NCBI GenBank assembly: GCA_964534325.1
Contig: CAZHOR010000018.1
Span: 1 to 60,827 of the forward strand
DNA from: JdFR-22 sp964534325
GTDB taxonomy: Archaea; Halobacteriota; Archaeoglobi; Archaeoglobales; Archaeoglobaceae
Length of the DNA stretch: 60,827 bases
Direction of reading: 5' to 3'
Shown here: in pieces, positions 17,643 through 26,291 of the stretch
Numbering within the stretch: the stretch's first letter is position 1
Layout of the letters: every line of letters begins with the position of its first letter
Made by a program: the position numbers and the translations under genes
Notes under the pieces: model-generated
Databases searched by the model: none
Told to the model about the DNA's origin: nothing
Seen by the model: the letters and a program-made list of their open reading frames with translations, nothing else

Positions 17643-18935
17643 ATGGAAATAGCAAACCTTGTAGTATCTCACAAGACGGCTTCAATTGAAGAAATAGAAA
17701 AAGCCTGGCATGGAGATTACCGTTCGCTTATTGAAAAGGTCATTTCTTTCCCCAATATCCAGGAATGTGCTGTTCTGTTGACCTGCAATCGGGTAGAAGC
17801 GTATGTTGCCGGTTATAATACTGAGGAAACTTTAAAGGGTTTTGCAGATAGAATGACTGTTTCTGGAAGGATTATAGAGATTCATCGTGATGATAAATGC
17901 CTTGAGCATCTTTTGAGAGTAGCAGCCGGACTGGAGTCGATGATGGTGGGTGAGGACCAGATACTGGGCCAGGTAAGGGATTTTTACAAGATGAGCAAGG
18001 ATTGCGGAGGAGTAGGGAATATACTGGATACCGTGTTTTCCAAGGCCATAAATGTAGGTAAAAAAGTCAGGAACTCCACCGATGTAAGTAAGGGCTCTGT
18101 TTCTATTGGTTCGGCAGCAGTTGAGCTCGCAGAGAAGAAATTGGGGACTTTGAGGGATAAGAAGGTCATTATCGTCGGCGCCGGAGAGATGAGCACCCTG
18201 GTGGCCAAAGCTATCGCGCACAAAGAGTGCGAGGTGTACATTGCCAACCGGACCTACAAGACCGGTGAGCACCTCGCCAAAGAGATTTCGGGGACAGCCA
18301 TTAGTTTTGATCAGCTGGAAAAATATGTTGTTGGTTGTGATGTCGTCATAACGGCTACCTCGGCACCGCACTACGTCATCAGGAAGAACATGATCAAGGA
18401 TATAATGAACGTGAGGAAAGAAGATCTGCTGATAATCGATATCGCCCTCCCCAGAGACGCTGAAGAGGAAATAGCCGATATCCCCATGGTAACTCTTTAT
18501 ACCATAGACGACCTCAGGGAAATAAGCAGCGAAAACCTCAGAAAGCGAATCGACGAAGCTCAAAAAGCGGAACAGATAATCGATGAAGAGCTTGACCACC
18601 TCAAGATGATGCTTAAAGACCTAAAGGCTGGCTCAGCTATATGCTCCCTGTACGCTCTGGCAGAAGATATCAAGAAACAGGAGGTCCTGGAGCTGTACAA
18701 CAAGCTGGCAACCAATCATGACGTGGACGAAACTGTCCTACCCATTCTGGAAGATTTTGCGGATTCGCTCATGAAGAAGTACCTTAGACGGCCTACCGTG
18801 AGGTTGAGGAGCGCCGCAAGGAACGGAAGGCCCGAGATTATTGAAGCTACAGAATTTCTTTTTGGTGAGAAAGATGAAGTATCCAAACCTTCGGATGAGA
18901 AGACTAAGAAAGGACATCCTGAGACCACTACTTAA
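17643..18935 (+). CDS. hemA: Glutamyl-tRNA reductase
   Basis: HemA reduces glutamyl-tRNA(Glu) with NADPH to glutamate-1-semialdehyde, the first committed step of C5 tetrapyrrole synthesis. The 430-residue product shows the catalytic cysteine in LLTCNRVEAY (Cys48), the GLESMMVGEDQILGQV signature, the NADPH-binding VIIVGAGEMSTLV and a C-terminal dimerisation helix. Its reading frame overlaps the start of hemB by 62 bases, so the two are translated from one message. A small GC-rich hairpin (GGGTGCTCACCC) and GGTG precede the start codon. Regulation by heme or siroheme is not evident from the sequence. Confidence 0.95.
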   Translation: MEIANLVVSHKTASIEEIEKAWHGDYRSLIEKVISFPNIQECAVLLTCNRVEAYVAGYNTEETLKGFADRMTVSGRIIEIHRDDKCLEHLLRVAAGLESMMVGEDQILGQVRDFYKMSKDCGGVGNILDTVFSKAINVGKKVRNSTDVSKGSVSIGSAAVELAEKKLGTLRDKKVIIVGAGEMSTLVAKAIAHKECEVYIANRTYKTGEHLAKEISGTAISFDQLEKYVVGCDVVITATSAPHYVIRKNMIKDIMNVRKEDLLIIDIALPRDAEEEIADIPMVTLYTIDDLREISSENLRKRIDEAQKAEQIIDEELDHLKMMLKDLKAGSAICSLYALAEDIKKQEVLELYNKLATNHDVDETVLPILEDFADSLMKKYLRRPTVRLRSAARNGRPEIIEATEFLFGEKDEVSKPSDEKTKKGHPETTT

Positions 18936-19839
18936 AGAGACCGCTCTGACCGCAGACGACCTCATAACGCCTCTTTTTGTGGACGAGAACATTAGCAGTG
19001 AAGTAGAGATATCCTCTATGCCCGGATACTCCAGGATACCTATTTCAGGAGCCGCAGACGAAGTGGGTAAAGCCATGGAGAAAGGATTAAGGTCATTCAT
19101 CATCTTCGGAGTGCCCTCATATAAGGATGAAATAGGCTCTTCTGCCTTTGATAGCGAGGGAGTAGTTCAGAAGACGATCAGAAGTATAAAGAAAGAGCAC
19201 GAGGATGCAGTAGTTATCACCGACGTATGCCTGTGCGAGTACACTACCCACGGGCACTGCGGGATCGTGGAGGGCGAGGAGATAATAAATGATAAGACGC
19301 TCCCCCTCCTGGGCAAGACTGTGGTGAGCCACGCCGAAGCCGGGGCTGATATTGTAGCCCCATCCGGTATGATGGACGGAATGGTGGAGACCATCAGAGA
19401 GCATCTGGACTCCAGCGATTTTACCGACATCCCCATCATGAGCTACGCCGCAAAATACGCTTCCGCTTTCTACGGACCCTTTAGAGAGGCAGCCGAGAGC
19501 GGTTACTCCTTTGGGGATAGAAGGACCTACCAGATGGACATTCATAATGCCGAAGAAGCCCTTAGAGAAGTCGAGCTGGACATAAAAGAGGGCGCAGATA
19601 TCGTGATGGTAAAACCCGCTCTACCCTACCTCGACGTGTTGAGGAGAATCAAAGAAGAGTACAAAGTCCCTACAGCCGCATACAATGTCAGCGGAGAGTA
19701 CAGCATGGTGAAAGCAGCCGGAAAACTGGGGTGGCTTGACGACAAAAGAATCGCTTACGAAGTACTCACCTCCATAAAAAGAGCGGGCGCAGACCTCATA
19801 ATATCCTACCACGCCCCAGAAGTCGCAGAGATGCTATAA
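18874..19839 (+). CDS. hemB: Delta-aminolevulinic acid dehydratase (porphobilinogen synthase)
   Basis: HemB condenses two aminolevulinate molecules to porphobilinogen. The product (321 residues) shows the zinc-site cysteines in DVCLCEYTTHGHCG (Cys119, Cys121, Cys129), APSGMMDGM, the active-site lysine in SYAAKYAS (Lys194) and a second one in MVKPALPY. The cysteine set marks the zinc-dependent class. The ATG at 18874 is chosen because GGTGAG lies just upstream and the family N-terminus begins there, which gives a 62-base overlap with hemA. It is followed by a 530-base gap rather than by hemL, as the cluster is interrupted. Confidence 0.95.
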   Translation: MKYPNLRMRRLRKDILRPLLKETALTADDLITPLFVDENISSEVEISSMPGYSRIPISGAADEVGKAMEKGLRSFIIFGVPSYKDEIGSSAFDSEGVVQKTIRSIKKEHEDAVVITDVCLCEYTTHGHCGIVEGEEIINDKTLPLLGKTVVSHAEAGADIVAPSGMMDGMVETIREHLDSSDFTDIPIMSYAAKYASAFYGPFREAAESGYSFGDRRTYQMDIHNAEEALREVELDIKEGADIVMVKPALPYLDVLRRIKEEYKVPTAAYNVSGEYSMVKAAGKLGWLDDKRIAYEVLTSIKRAGADLIISYHAPEVAEML

Positions 19840-20370
19840 AATCCTTCAAATTACTTTTATTTGTAAGCTATTTAATTGGTCTAAATTTGATTGGTCCAAT
19901 AGTCTGCATAGCCTTTTTTCTGATTCGACACACGCAGATGTTCATAATACTTCATAAACTTTTTTCGGTGATATTGAGCCTAAAAAAAGATTTGAAGTCA
20001 ATAATTGGAAATATATGGGATTTGGAGAGGGAGGGAGACCTTCAGGCGCTTTCAGGTTTGGAGGTGAAAAAACGCCAGATCGCCTATACTATTTGGAGGT
20101 GCCCTTCAATCAGGGAGCGGTGGCTTTATTGATTGGTAGGCAGTACTCTCCAAAATCCCATCCTATATGATTATCATAATCATTTTATATAAATGTTTTG
20201 GCGATTGTCGTAGTAGGATAATAATCAAGATACTAAGCCCATAATAACACGGTCTAAGACTCTCCAGTTACTCCCCCCCAATATGATTATGTCAAAGTTA
20301 TGGAAAAGCTCGAAAGAACAGCGGAACTTTTAATGGTTATTTTCGGCTTTCGCCTTGATTCACTTAATAG
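19840..20370. other. 530-base region after hemB without a clear gene
   Basis: No reading frame here has a start codon with a ribosome site. One frame stays open from 19958 to 20170 and looks protein-like (LYYLEVPF, ALLIGRQYSP), perhaps a gene remnant. A 17-bp palindrome at 20167-20183 overlaps its end. The region is otherwise AT-rich and separates hemB from the inserted module. Confidence 0.5.
20167..20183. promoter_or_regulatory. Iron-box-like 17-bp palindrome
   Basis: ATGATTATCATAATCAT is a perfect palindrome around one central C. It resembles Fur/DtxR/NikR-type metalloregulator boxes (repeats of GATAAT and ATTATC). A TATA-like TTTATATAAAT follows directly, so it could control a transcript going right. 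The nearest rightward gene with a plausible start is the MoxR gene at 21106, far for direct control. Confidence 0.35.
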
Positions 20371-20826
20371 TTATTCTTTTTTTATTATTATTTCTCCGTT
20401 CCTTTCAATTACCTCAATTCTTTCTTCTGATGACCTCTTTGAACGACTTCCATTTCTAAGAACGGGTAATTTGTTCTTTAATTTGTTGAGAAATGAGTTA
20501 CTGGCTGCTAATGGATTCTTTTTACTACCATCGGTGACAACCTCTCTTACAGAGCATTCGGTCACATCCCCTTCGATGGTAACCTCATAAAAATTCCCTT
20601 TCCTTTCCGTTATCATCGAAATCCCGGCAGTATGTCTCCCATTGGAATCCGTCACGGGATTTACCTTTATTTTGACAATACGAGATTCGACCAGTTCATA
20701 GAATGGAACCGGACTCGATTCGCATTTCACTTCAATTCTATTCTTGTGGTCCACTCTATCACCTACCCAATACCCCGGTAACCAATTGGAGTGCCAACTT
20801 TTTGAACTTTTCCTTTTCGATATCAA
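20371..20826 (-). CDS. Hypothetical protein, 151 residues
   Basis: I do not recognise a family. The protein is mostly beta-strand-like in the middle (RIVKIKVNPVTDSNG, ISMITERKGNFYEVTIEGD) and ends with a basic and then charged tail (IEVIERNGEIIIKKE). It has no membrane segment. The start is uncertain: the first candidate is TTG at 20826 without a visible ribosome site. It is divergent from the MoxR gene at 21106 and may belong to the same insert in the tetrapyrrole cluster. Confidence 0.5.
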   Translation of the reverse strand: MISKRKSSKSWHSNWLPGYWVGDRVDHKNRIEVKCESSPVPFYELVESRIVKIKVNPVTDSNGRHTAGISMITERKGNFYEVTIEGDVTECSVREVVTDGSKKNPLAASNSFLNKLKNKLPVLRNGSRSKRSSEERIEVIERNGEIIIKKE

Positions 20827-21105
20827 TAATATAACCGTTAACGAAAACTCAACAAAAATTTTTATTTTTTCACTAAATTAATTTCTTTAAATTACCCTTA
20901 GGCCTTGAGACTATGGGTATTCGTAAAAGATATATAATCCCATTTAAAACCTTTAAACACTCCTGTATTTTAGACAAATCTCTTAGAGGAATTTGCCTTA
21001 GACACAAACCGATTTGGATTTTCTTTTGTCACGCATATAAATTCATGTTAGGCGGAGGCCCTCCAAAATCTTTAACTTTACACCTACGTACATCTGTTCA
21101 CATAG

Positions 21106-22236
21106 ATGAGAGCTGCAGGACTTGAAGATTATTTATATAATCTATATAAGGCTGAAAGCCAAATAAGGATTAGAAGGACCATATGCTTACTTGGTCAAAC
21201 AGGAATAGGCAAGAGCGAGAGCTGTAGGAGAGTGGCTGAGAGACTGGCACATGACACGGGCAAAGAGTTCATAGACTACGATGACGATACTTCCGCAGAA
21301 AAGATTCTGGATGACCCGGATAACTACTTCGTGTTCATCGACTTCCGGCTATCAGAAGTAGAGCCCTCAGACCTGCTGGGGATCCCTCAGAGAGATAATG
21401 GGGCTGTAAGGTATGCTCCTCTACTGTGGGCCAAATGTCTTTCCAGATGCGCAGGCATTCTCATGCTGGATGAGATAACCAATATCCAGAGACCGGATGT
21501 GATGACAGCCGCTTATAAGCTGGTGTACGATAGAAGAGCAGGTTTTCTGAAATTCAATGATGACGTGGCAATAATTGCGGCCGGGAACAGGCCAGAAGAA
21601 TCTGCGGTAGCCAATATGCTACCATCTCCACTGGTCAACAGGATGTTGCTGGTGGATGTTGCTCGCCCCAATCTTGAAGAGTGGCAGGAATACATGAACA
21701 GGAATCACGGTGATGAGTGGGATAAGAGGGTTTACGCCTTCCTGAAGAGGTTCTCTAACGAAGGTTATTTCCTCAGACCACCTCAGAGGACAGAAACACT
21801 TGAAGGGTTCCCCACACCGAGAACGTGGACCCACTTAAGCCTTTTAATGCATCAGGGAATAAATGATAGGGACACTCTTTCGGGTTTGCTGGGAAGTGAA
21901 GTGGGTGAAAAACTCAACATCTTCTTGATGACCAATGTAGATATCGAAGAGCTGATAGAAAGGCCTGAGAAGTTCCACGAATTGAATTTGGATGGCAAGT
22001 ATATGGCCACAGTAATGCTTTCCTCCTGGATATCCTACTCGGACGATCTCAGTAAGGTATTTGACCTCATAGACGCTATGGCTTCAGAAAGTAGAGAGTA
22101 TCTGGTCACAGTATGTATTTGCCTCGACAGAGAAAAGCTGGTCAATTTTTTAACCCAGTTGTTCCAGCATGACCCAAATTATAGAGAATTCCTGGGCCAA
22201 GTAGCGCTGGAAGCGAGGGCCCAGATCAAGAAATAA
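21106..22236 (+). CDS. MoxR-family AAA+ ATPase (module 1)
   Basis: This 376-residue AAA+ ATPase has Walker A GQTGIGKS (30-37), Walker B ILMLDE (Asp122, Glu123) and sensor-1 IIAAGNRP. The MoxR-like beta-hairpin insert and a C-terminal helical lid follow. MoxR proteins act as chaperones that activate or insert cofactors into partner complexes, together with VWA-domain proteins. Here the VWA partner is two genes downstream. No ribosome site precedes the ATG, so the message may be leaderless. The position inside the tetrapyrrole cluster suggests, but does not prove, a link to metal or cofactor insertion (compare Mg-chelatase BchI/BchD, also AAA plus VWA). Confidence 0.8.
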   Translation: MRAAGLEDYLYNLYKAESQIRIRRTICLLGQTGIGKSESCRRVAERLAHDTGKEFIDYDDDTSAEKILDDPDNYFVFIDFRLSEVEPSDLLGIPQRDNGAVRYAPLLWAKCLSRCAGILMLDEITNIQRPDVMTAAYKLVYDRRAGFLKFNDDVAIIAAGNRPEESAVANMLPSPLVNRMLLVDVARPNLEEWQEYMNRNHGDEWDKRVYAFLKRFSNEGYFLRPPQRTETLEGFPTPRTWTHLSLLMHQGINDRDTLSGLLGSEVGEKLNIFLMTNVDIEELIERPEKFHELNLDGKYMATVMLSSWISYSDDLSKVFDLIDAMASESREYLVTVCICLDREKLVNFLTQLFQHDPNYREFLGQVALEARAQIKK

Positions 22237-22265
22237 AATTAAGTTAAACATAAAGGTCGACGAAC

Positions 22266-22667
22266 ATGCCGTTATTGGATTCAAGGAAATCTGAATATTA
22301 CAGGGGACAAGCTGAAGAGTTCCTGAATACTCATACATACTCCGTTTTGGATTTTGGTGAGCTAATACTGTTCGCCCAGATAAGTGTCTTTCCGGAGTAC
22401 GTGGATGTGCTGGGAGCCCGCAGAGAAGATGGGAACATGTTCTTCTTTTCCGACTGTATGACCCTGAACAACTTTGGAAAACTTCTGGTAACCGGGAAAG
22501 TCCCCAAGTACATCAAAAAAGGGACTTTTGCCGATAAGCTCTCCATAGAGGATTTTATTTACTGGTTGAGCAAAGACCCTCAAATCGATAGGATACTGGA
22601 AGAAGTTCCTGAATGGTTCGCAGCAGAGTTGATAGCCTCCGGACTGGGAGGTTTTGAAAATGAATAA
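22266..22667 (+). CDS. Hypothetical protein of the MoxR-VWA module
   Basis: A 133-residue acidic, mostly helical protein that I do not recognise (YSVLDFGELILFAQISVFPE, FADKLSIEDFIYWLSKDPQI). It has no signal peptide or membrane helix. It sits 29 bases after the MoxR gene, and its end overlaps the start of the VWA gene by 8 bases, so the three are almost certainly one operon. By position it may be a substrate adaptor or the target of the chaperone pair. Confidence 0.7.
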   Translation: MPLLDSRKSEYYRGQAEEFLNTHTYSVLDFGELILFAQISVFPEYVDVLGARREDGNMFFFSDCMTLNNFGKLLVTGKVPKYIKKGTFADKLSIEDFIYWLSKDPQIDRILEEVPEWFAAELIASGLGGFENE

Positions 22668-24033
22668 AAGAGAGAATAGATCTGATACCGGAGAGGAGTT
22701 TGATAAAGTTAAGGCGTCTCTTACTTCGGTAGCTCCTTTTATCGCTTCTCTATTGAGGAATGCCAGGGTCATATCCTCTAAAGAGGTTAACACTACTAAG
22801 TCAACGCCTGAAGGGGACCTCATCATCAACCCCGACTTTTTCAATCAGCTCGATTACAGCGGAAAGGCGTGGATTCTGGGTCATGAAGCACTGCATATCG
22901 CTTTTTCCCACCCCAAGATGATACAGGGAGTGGAGAATAAGGAATTGTACAATGTGGCAAGTGATGCCGTGACCAATAGACTTTTGGACGAGCTCATCAG
23001 GACCCCCCACAGGCTCAAGGAGTTCACTGTCTCCATGAAAGAGGTCCACGAGAAGCTGAAGTCCCAGATTGTCGATTACGAAGACCTGGAGAGGATGAGT
23101 GCGGGAGAGATATACACCAAACTGGTTCAAGTCAACGAGGAGATGGGTGGCGAAGGGGAAGGTCAGGAGAGTAGCGGTAAAGGAAGTGGAGGGTCTGAAG
23201 ACAGTGGTGGCAGTGGAGAAAGCGAGGGACTTGAAAACGAGGATGCGCAGAGGAATAATCTGGGAATAAACGTGGAGAGAGATCTGGCAGAAGGAGAAGG
23301 TAGTCAGGGTGATGGTATGGAGAGTGGAGAGCTCTTACAGGACGGTAATCCTGACATCTATGATGCAGAGGACGTAGAGGAGAAGTGGAAAGAGGAGCTT
23401 TTTAAGGCGTATCTGGTCCAGAAGACCACCGGACAGGTGCCTGCTGGCTTGAAAAGGACAATAGATGACCTATTCAAATCAAAGGTAAGGTGGAATGAGC
23501 TTTTGAGGGAGATCATTCACAATGGGCTGGGAAGAACCGTTGTTTCCACCTGGACCAGACCTTCCAGAAAAATGCCGGGGTTGATGCCCGGGATCAAGCG
23601 GTTTACCTACCCCACGGTTTACTGTCTGGTTGACACCAGTGCCTCAATAGGAGAAGAAGAGCTCAGCCAGTTTATCACCGAAGTATATACTATTGCCAAG
23701 AACACTCAGGTTGTAGTGGTACCCTGGGACGTTAACACCTATACAGAGGTAAAGGCCAGCAACTCCAGACAGATGGTTAACAAGCTGAAGGACATGCTCA
23801 AGGGAGGAGGAGGGACCGTGATCGCTCCCGCCCTGCAGAAAGTGCTTGACCTCATGAAGCCCACGGACATCGTCGTGGTGCTGACGGATGGAGATATTTT
23901 TGATGTGGATAAAGAGGAAACCGATTTTCTGTTCAGCTCGGTGGCTCATAAGGCTACTACTGCAGTTATTTGCTCTACCCACACACTTCCAGAGGTTCAG
24001 GGGTGGGAGACTATAAAGATCGAACAGGAATAG
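22660..24033 (+). CDS. HExxH metallopeptidase-like and VWA-domain protein (module 1)
   Basis: The 457-residue product has the DUF2201-type layout. An N-terminal putative metallopeptidase domain has GHEALHIAFSHP (His75, Glu76, His79) and SDAVTNRLLD downstream. A Gly/Ser/Glu-rich linker spans about 165-230. A C-terminal VWA domain has a full MIDAS: Asp325, Ser327, Ser329, Thr386 and Asp410 (VLTDGD). Such proteins pair with MoxR ATPases. The ATG at 22660 follows GGAGG by eight bases and overlaps the preceding gene. Whether the HExxH site cleaves peptides is unknown. A paralogous design occurs at 53266. Confidence 0.8.
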   Translation: MNKRENRSDTGEEFDKVKASLTSVAPFIASLLRNARVISSKEVNTTKSTPEGDLIINPDFFNQLDYSGKAWILGHEALHIAFSHPKMIQGVENKELYNVASDAVTNRLLDELIRTPHRLKEFTVSMKEVHEKLKSQIVDYEDLERMSAGEIYTKLVQVNEEMGGEGEGQESSGKGSGGSEDSGGSGESEGLENEDAQRNNLGINVERDLAEGEGSQGDGMESGELLQDGNPDIYDAEDVEEKWKEELFKAYLVQKTTGQVPAGLKRTIDDLFKSKVRWNELLREIIHNGLGRTVVSTWTRPSRKMPGLMPGIKRFTYPTVYCLVDTSASIGEEELSQFITEVYTIAKNTQVVVVPWDVNTYTEVKASNSRQMVNKLKDMLKGGGGTVIAPALQKVLDLMKPTDIVVVLTDGDIFDVDKEETDFLFSSVAHKATTAVICSTHTLPEVQGWETIKIEQE

Positions 24034-24147
24034 AACAAAACCAGTATTTATATTTAAATCAAGAATTAATTCACAGGTTATTCTGATACCGGTCAGCATA
24101 ATGAATTAAGATGAAAACTTTAAAAACACCAATTATTTGTTATTTAC

Positions 24148-25416
24148 ATGAACTTCGACAATTCCAGACACCTTTATGAAGAGGCAGTAAAGTTGATGCC
24201 TGGTGGTGTAAGCAGTCCGGTCAGATTTGTTAAACCGTTCCCATTTTACGCCAGAAAGGGTAAAGGGTCCAAATTGGTTGATGTAGATGACAATGAATAC
24301 ATTGACTACTGTATGGCCTACGGTCCGCTGATCCTGGGTCATGCCCATCAGGACGTGACAGGGGCTGTAAAAAGCAAATTGGAAGATGGTTTCCTGTATG
24401 GAACACCCATTGAACAGGAAGTGGAATATGCTAAACTGGTCACCAAATTATTCAATGGAATAGATATGCTCAGGTTCGTCAACACCGGGTGCGAAGCTAC
24501 CATGTCTGCCTTGAGGCTGGCGAGAGGTTATACAGGTAAAAGCAGGATTGTGAAGGTGGAAGGAAGTTTTCATGGGGCTCACGACTCCGTTTTGGTTAAG
24601 GCTGGAAGCGGCGCAACTACACACGGTGTGCCCAAGTCTGCAGGTGTGCCACCCGAATTCGTGGAGAGCACTTTGCAGGTCCCATATAATGATACTCAGG
24701 CTCTGGCTGACATGCTGGAGAAAGAGAAGGATGTTGCCGCTCTGATATTGGAGCCGGTGATGGGCAACACCACCCTCATACCGCCCCAGGAGGGCTACTT
24801 GAAAGAGATACGGAAGATAACTGAAGAGAATGACGTCCTGCTCATATTCGATGAAGTTATAACAGGATTTAGGGTTGCTCCCGGGGGAGCGCAGGAGTAC
24901 TACGGCGTAAAGCCGGATATAACCACCCTGGGAAAAGTTGCTGGCGGCGGTTTCCCTATAGGGATTTTCGGTGGGAGAAAAGACATAATGGAGAAGATAT
25001 CTCCCTCTGGAAATGTCTATCAGGCAGGAACCTTCAGCGGTAATCCACTGACCCTTACAGCAGGTTATACTACAGTAAAGTATTTGCTGGATAACAATGT
25101 TCACCAGCAAATAAATGACAGGACGGAAAAGCTGGTCAGGGGCATAAGGGACAGTATTCAGGACACTGGAGCCGATTGTACGGTGGATAACGTTAATTCC
25201 ATATTCTGCATCTACTTTGGAGAACAGCCCAGAGATTATGTGGGTGCCCTCAAGCTTGATGCTGATAAATACGTGCAGTTCTACTGGAAACTTCTGGAGA
25301 ACGGAGTTTTCCTTCCGCCTGCCCAGTATGAGTCCTGCTTTATGTCCTATGCTCATTCAGAGGAGGATATCCAAAAAACCATTGAGGCAGTAGGAACATG
25401 TCTAAGATCATTGTAG
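24148..25416 (+). CDS. hemL: Glutamate-1-semialdehyde 2,1-aminomutase
   Basis: HemL moves the amino group of glutamate-1-semialdehyde to give 5-aminolevulinate, using pyridoxal phosphate. The 422-residue product is full length, with ILEPVMGN, IFDEVITGFR and the cofactor lysine in LGKVAGGGFPIG. A TATA-like CTTTAAAAAC lies about 25 bases before the ATG and no ribosome site is seen, so a leaderless message is likely. It starts the second half of the tetrapyrrole cluster. Its 3' end overlaps hemC by 19 bases. Confidence 0.95.
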   Translation: MNFDNSRHLYEEAVKLMPGGVSSPVRFVKPFPFYARKGKGSKLVDVDDNEYIDYCMAYGPLILGHAHQDVTGAVKSKLEDGFLYGTPIEQEVEYAKLVTKLFNGIDMLRFVNTGCEATMSALRLARGYTGKSRIVKVEGSFHGAHDSVLVKAGSGATTHGVPKSAGVPPEFVESTLQVPYNDTQALADMLEKEKDVAALILEPVMGNTTLIPPQEGYLKEIRKITEENDVLLIFDEVITGFRVAPGGAQEYYGVKPDITTLGKVAGGGFPIGIFGGRKDIMEKISPSGNVYQAGTFSGNPLTLTAGYTTVKYLLDNNVHQQINDRTEKLVRGIRDSIQDTGADCTVDNVNSIFCIYFGEQPRDYVGALKLDADKYVQFYWKLLENGVFLPPAQYESCFMSYAHSEEDIQKTIEAVGTCLRSL

Positions 25417-26291
25417 GGACCAGAGGGAGCAAATTAGCTGTCGCTCAAACTCAGATCGTTCTGGAAAGGTTGAAGGAGAGAGGTATTGAGACAGAGACCA
25501 AGATAATCAAAACCTCTGGGGACATAATGAAGGACAAGCCCCTTCACGAGTTCCAGGGAATGGGGGCTTTTGTCAAAGTGCTGGATGAGGCTCTGGATGA
25601 CGGTGATATCGATATTGCAGTCCACAGCCTCAAAGATATCCCCACCAAGATCAAGGGTTCGGTAGCGGCAGTGCTGGAGAGAGAAAGTCCCTGCGATGCT
25701 TTTATTACTCGAGATGGAGATAACGTGGACAGCATCAAAGATTATGCCACCGTAGGAACCTCCAGCCTGAGAAGAAACGCTCAAATGAAGATGTATAGAC
25801 CGGATTTCAGGATAGAGAACCTCAGGGGCAATGTGGACACCAGAATAAGAAAACTGCGTGATGGCCAGTACGATGCCATACTGCTGGCTGAGGCAGGGCT
25901 CATGAGGATGGGGCTGGATGAGAAAGTTATTTACCACCGCCTTAATCCTGAACTGTTCGTTCCCTCCGCAAACCAGGGTATAATCGGAATCGAGAGCAGA
26001 AAAGGCGAAGAGGATCTGATGTCCTTCCTGAACCATAGAAAGACTTCTTTGGAAGCTTCAGTTGAGAGAGAAGTGGTAAGAGAACTGGGAATTGGTTGTG
26101 CCGTTCCTGTAGGGATCTTTGCCAGACTGGATAACGATAAGATCGATCTCCTGTGCGAGATCGTCGCCTTCGACGGCAGTGACTCCCTTAGAGTAGAAGA
26201 AAGGCTGAACATCGATACATCCATAGAAGAAGCAAGAGAAGTTGCCAAAGATATTAAGGAGAGGGGAGGAGGATTTCTTGCCCTACGGTAA
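25398..26291 (+). CDS. hemC: Porphobilinogen deaminase (hydroxymethylbilane synthase)
   Basis: HemC joins four porphobilinogens into hydroxymethylbilane on a dipyrromethane cofactor. The 297-residue protein shows GTRGSKLAVAQT at the N-terminus, HSLKDIPT, GTSSLRR, NLRGNVDTR and the cofactor-carrying cysteine in GIGCAVPVG. It overlaps hemL by 19 bases and sumT by 14 bases, so it is translationally coupled to both. The next enzyme, uroporphyrinogen III synthase (HemD), is not encoded anywhere in the window. Confidence 0.95.
   Translation: MSKIIVGTRGSKLAVAQTQIVLERLKERGIETETKIIKTSGDIMKDKPLHEFQGMGAFVKVLDEALDDGDIDIAVHSLKDIPTKIKGSVAAVLERESPCDAFITRDGDNVDSIKDYATVGTSSLRRNAQMKMYRPDFRIENLRGNVDTRIRKLRDGQYDAILLAEAGLMRMGLDEKVIYHRLNPELFVPSANQGIIGIESRKGEEDLMSFLNHRKTSLEASVEREVVRELGIGCAVPVGIFARLDNDKIDLLCEIVAFDGSDSLRVEERLNIDTSIEEAREVAKDIKERGGGFLALR

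Noticed and set aside
17832..18599. Long antisense frame opposite hemA (and a similar one at 24448-25356 opposite hemL)
   Set aside because: Both lie fully inside well-supported genes, have no ribosome site and translate to Cys/Tyr/Ser-rich nonsense.
19958..20170. Open frame after hemB with protein-like segments
   Set aside because: No start codon with a ribosome site and no recognisable family; at most a gene remnant.
20913..21125. 70-codon frame upstream of the MoxR gene
   Set aside because: No ribosome site, unusual composition, and it overlaps the MoxR start; better explained as promoter DNA.
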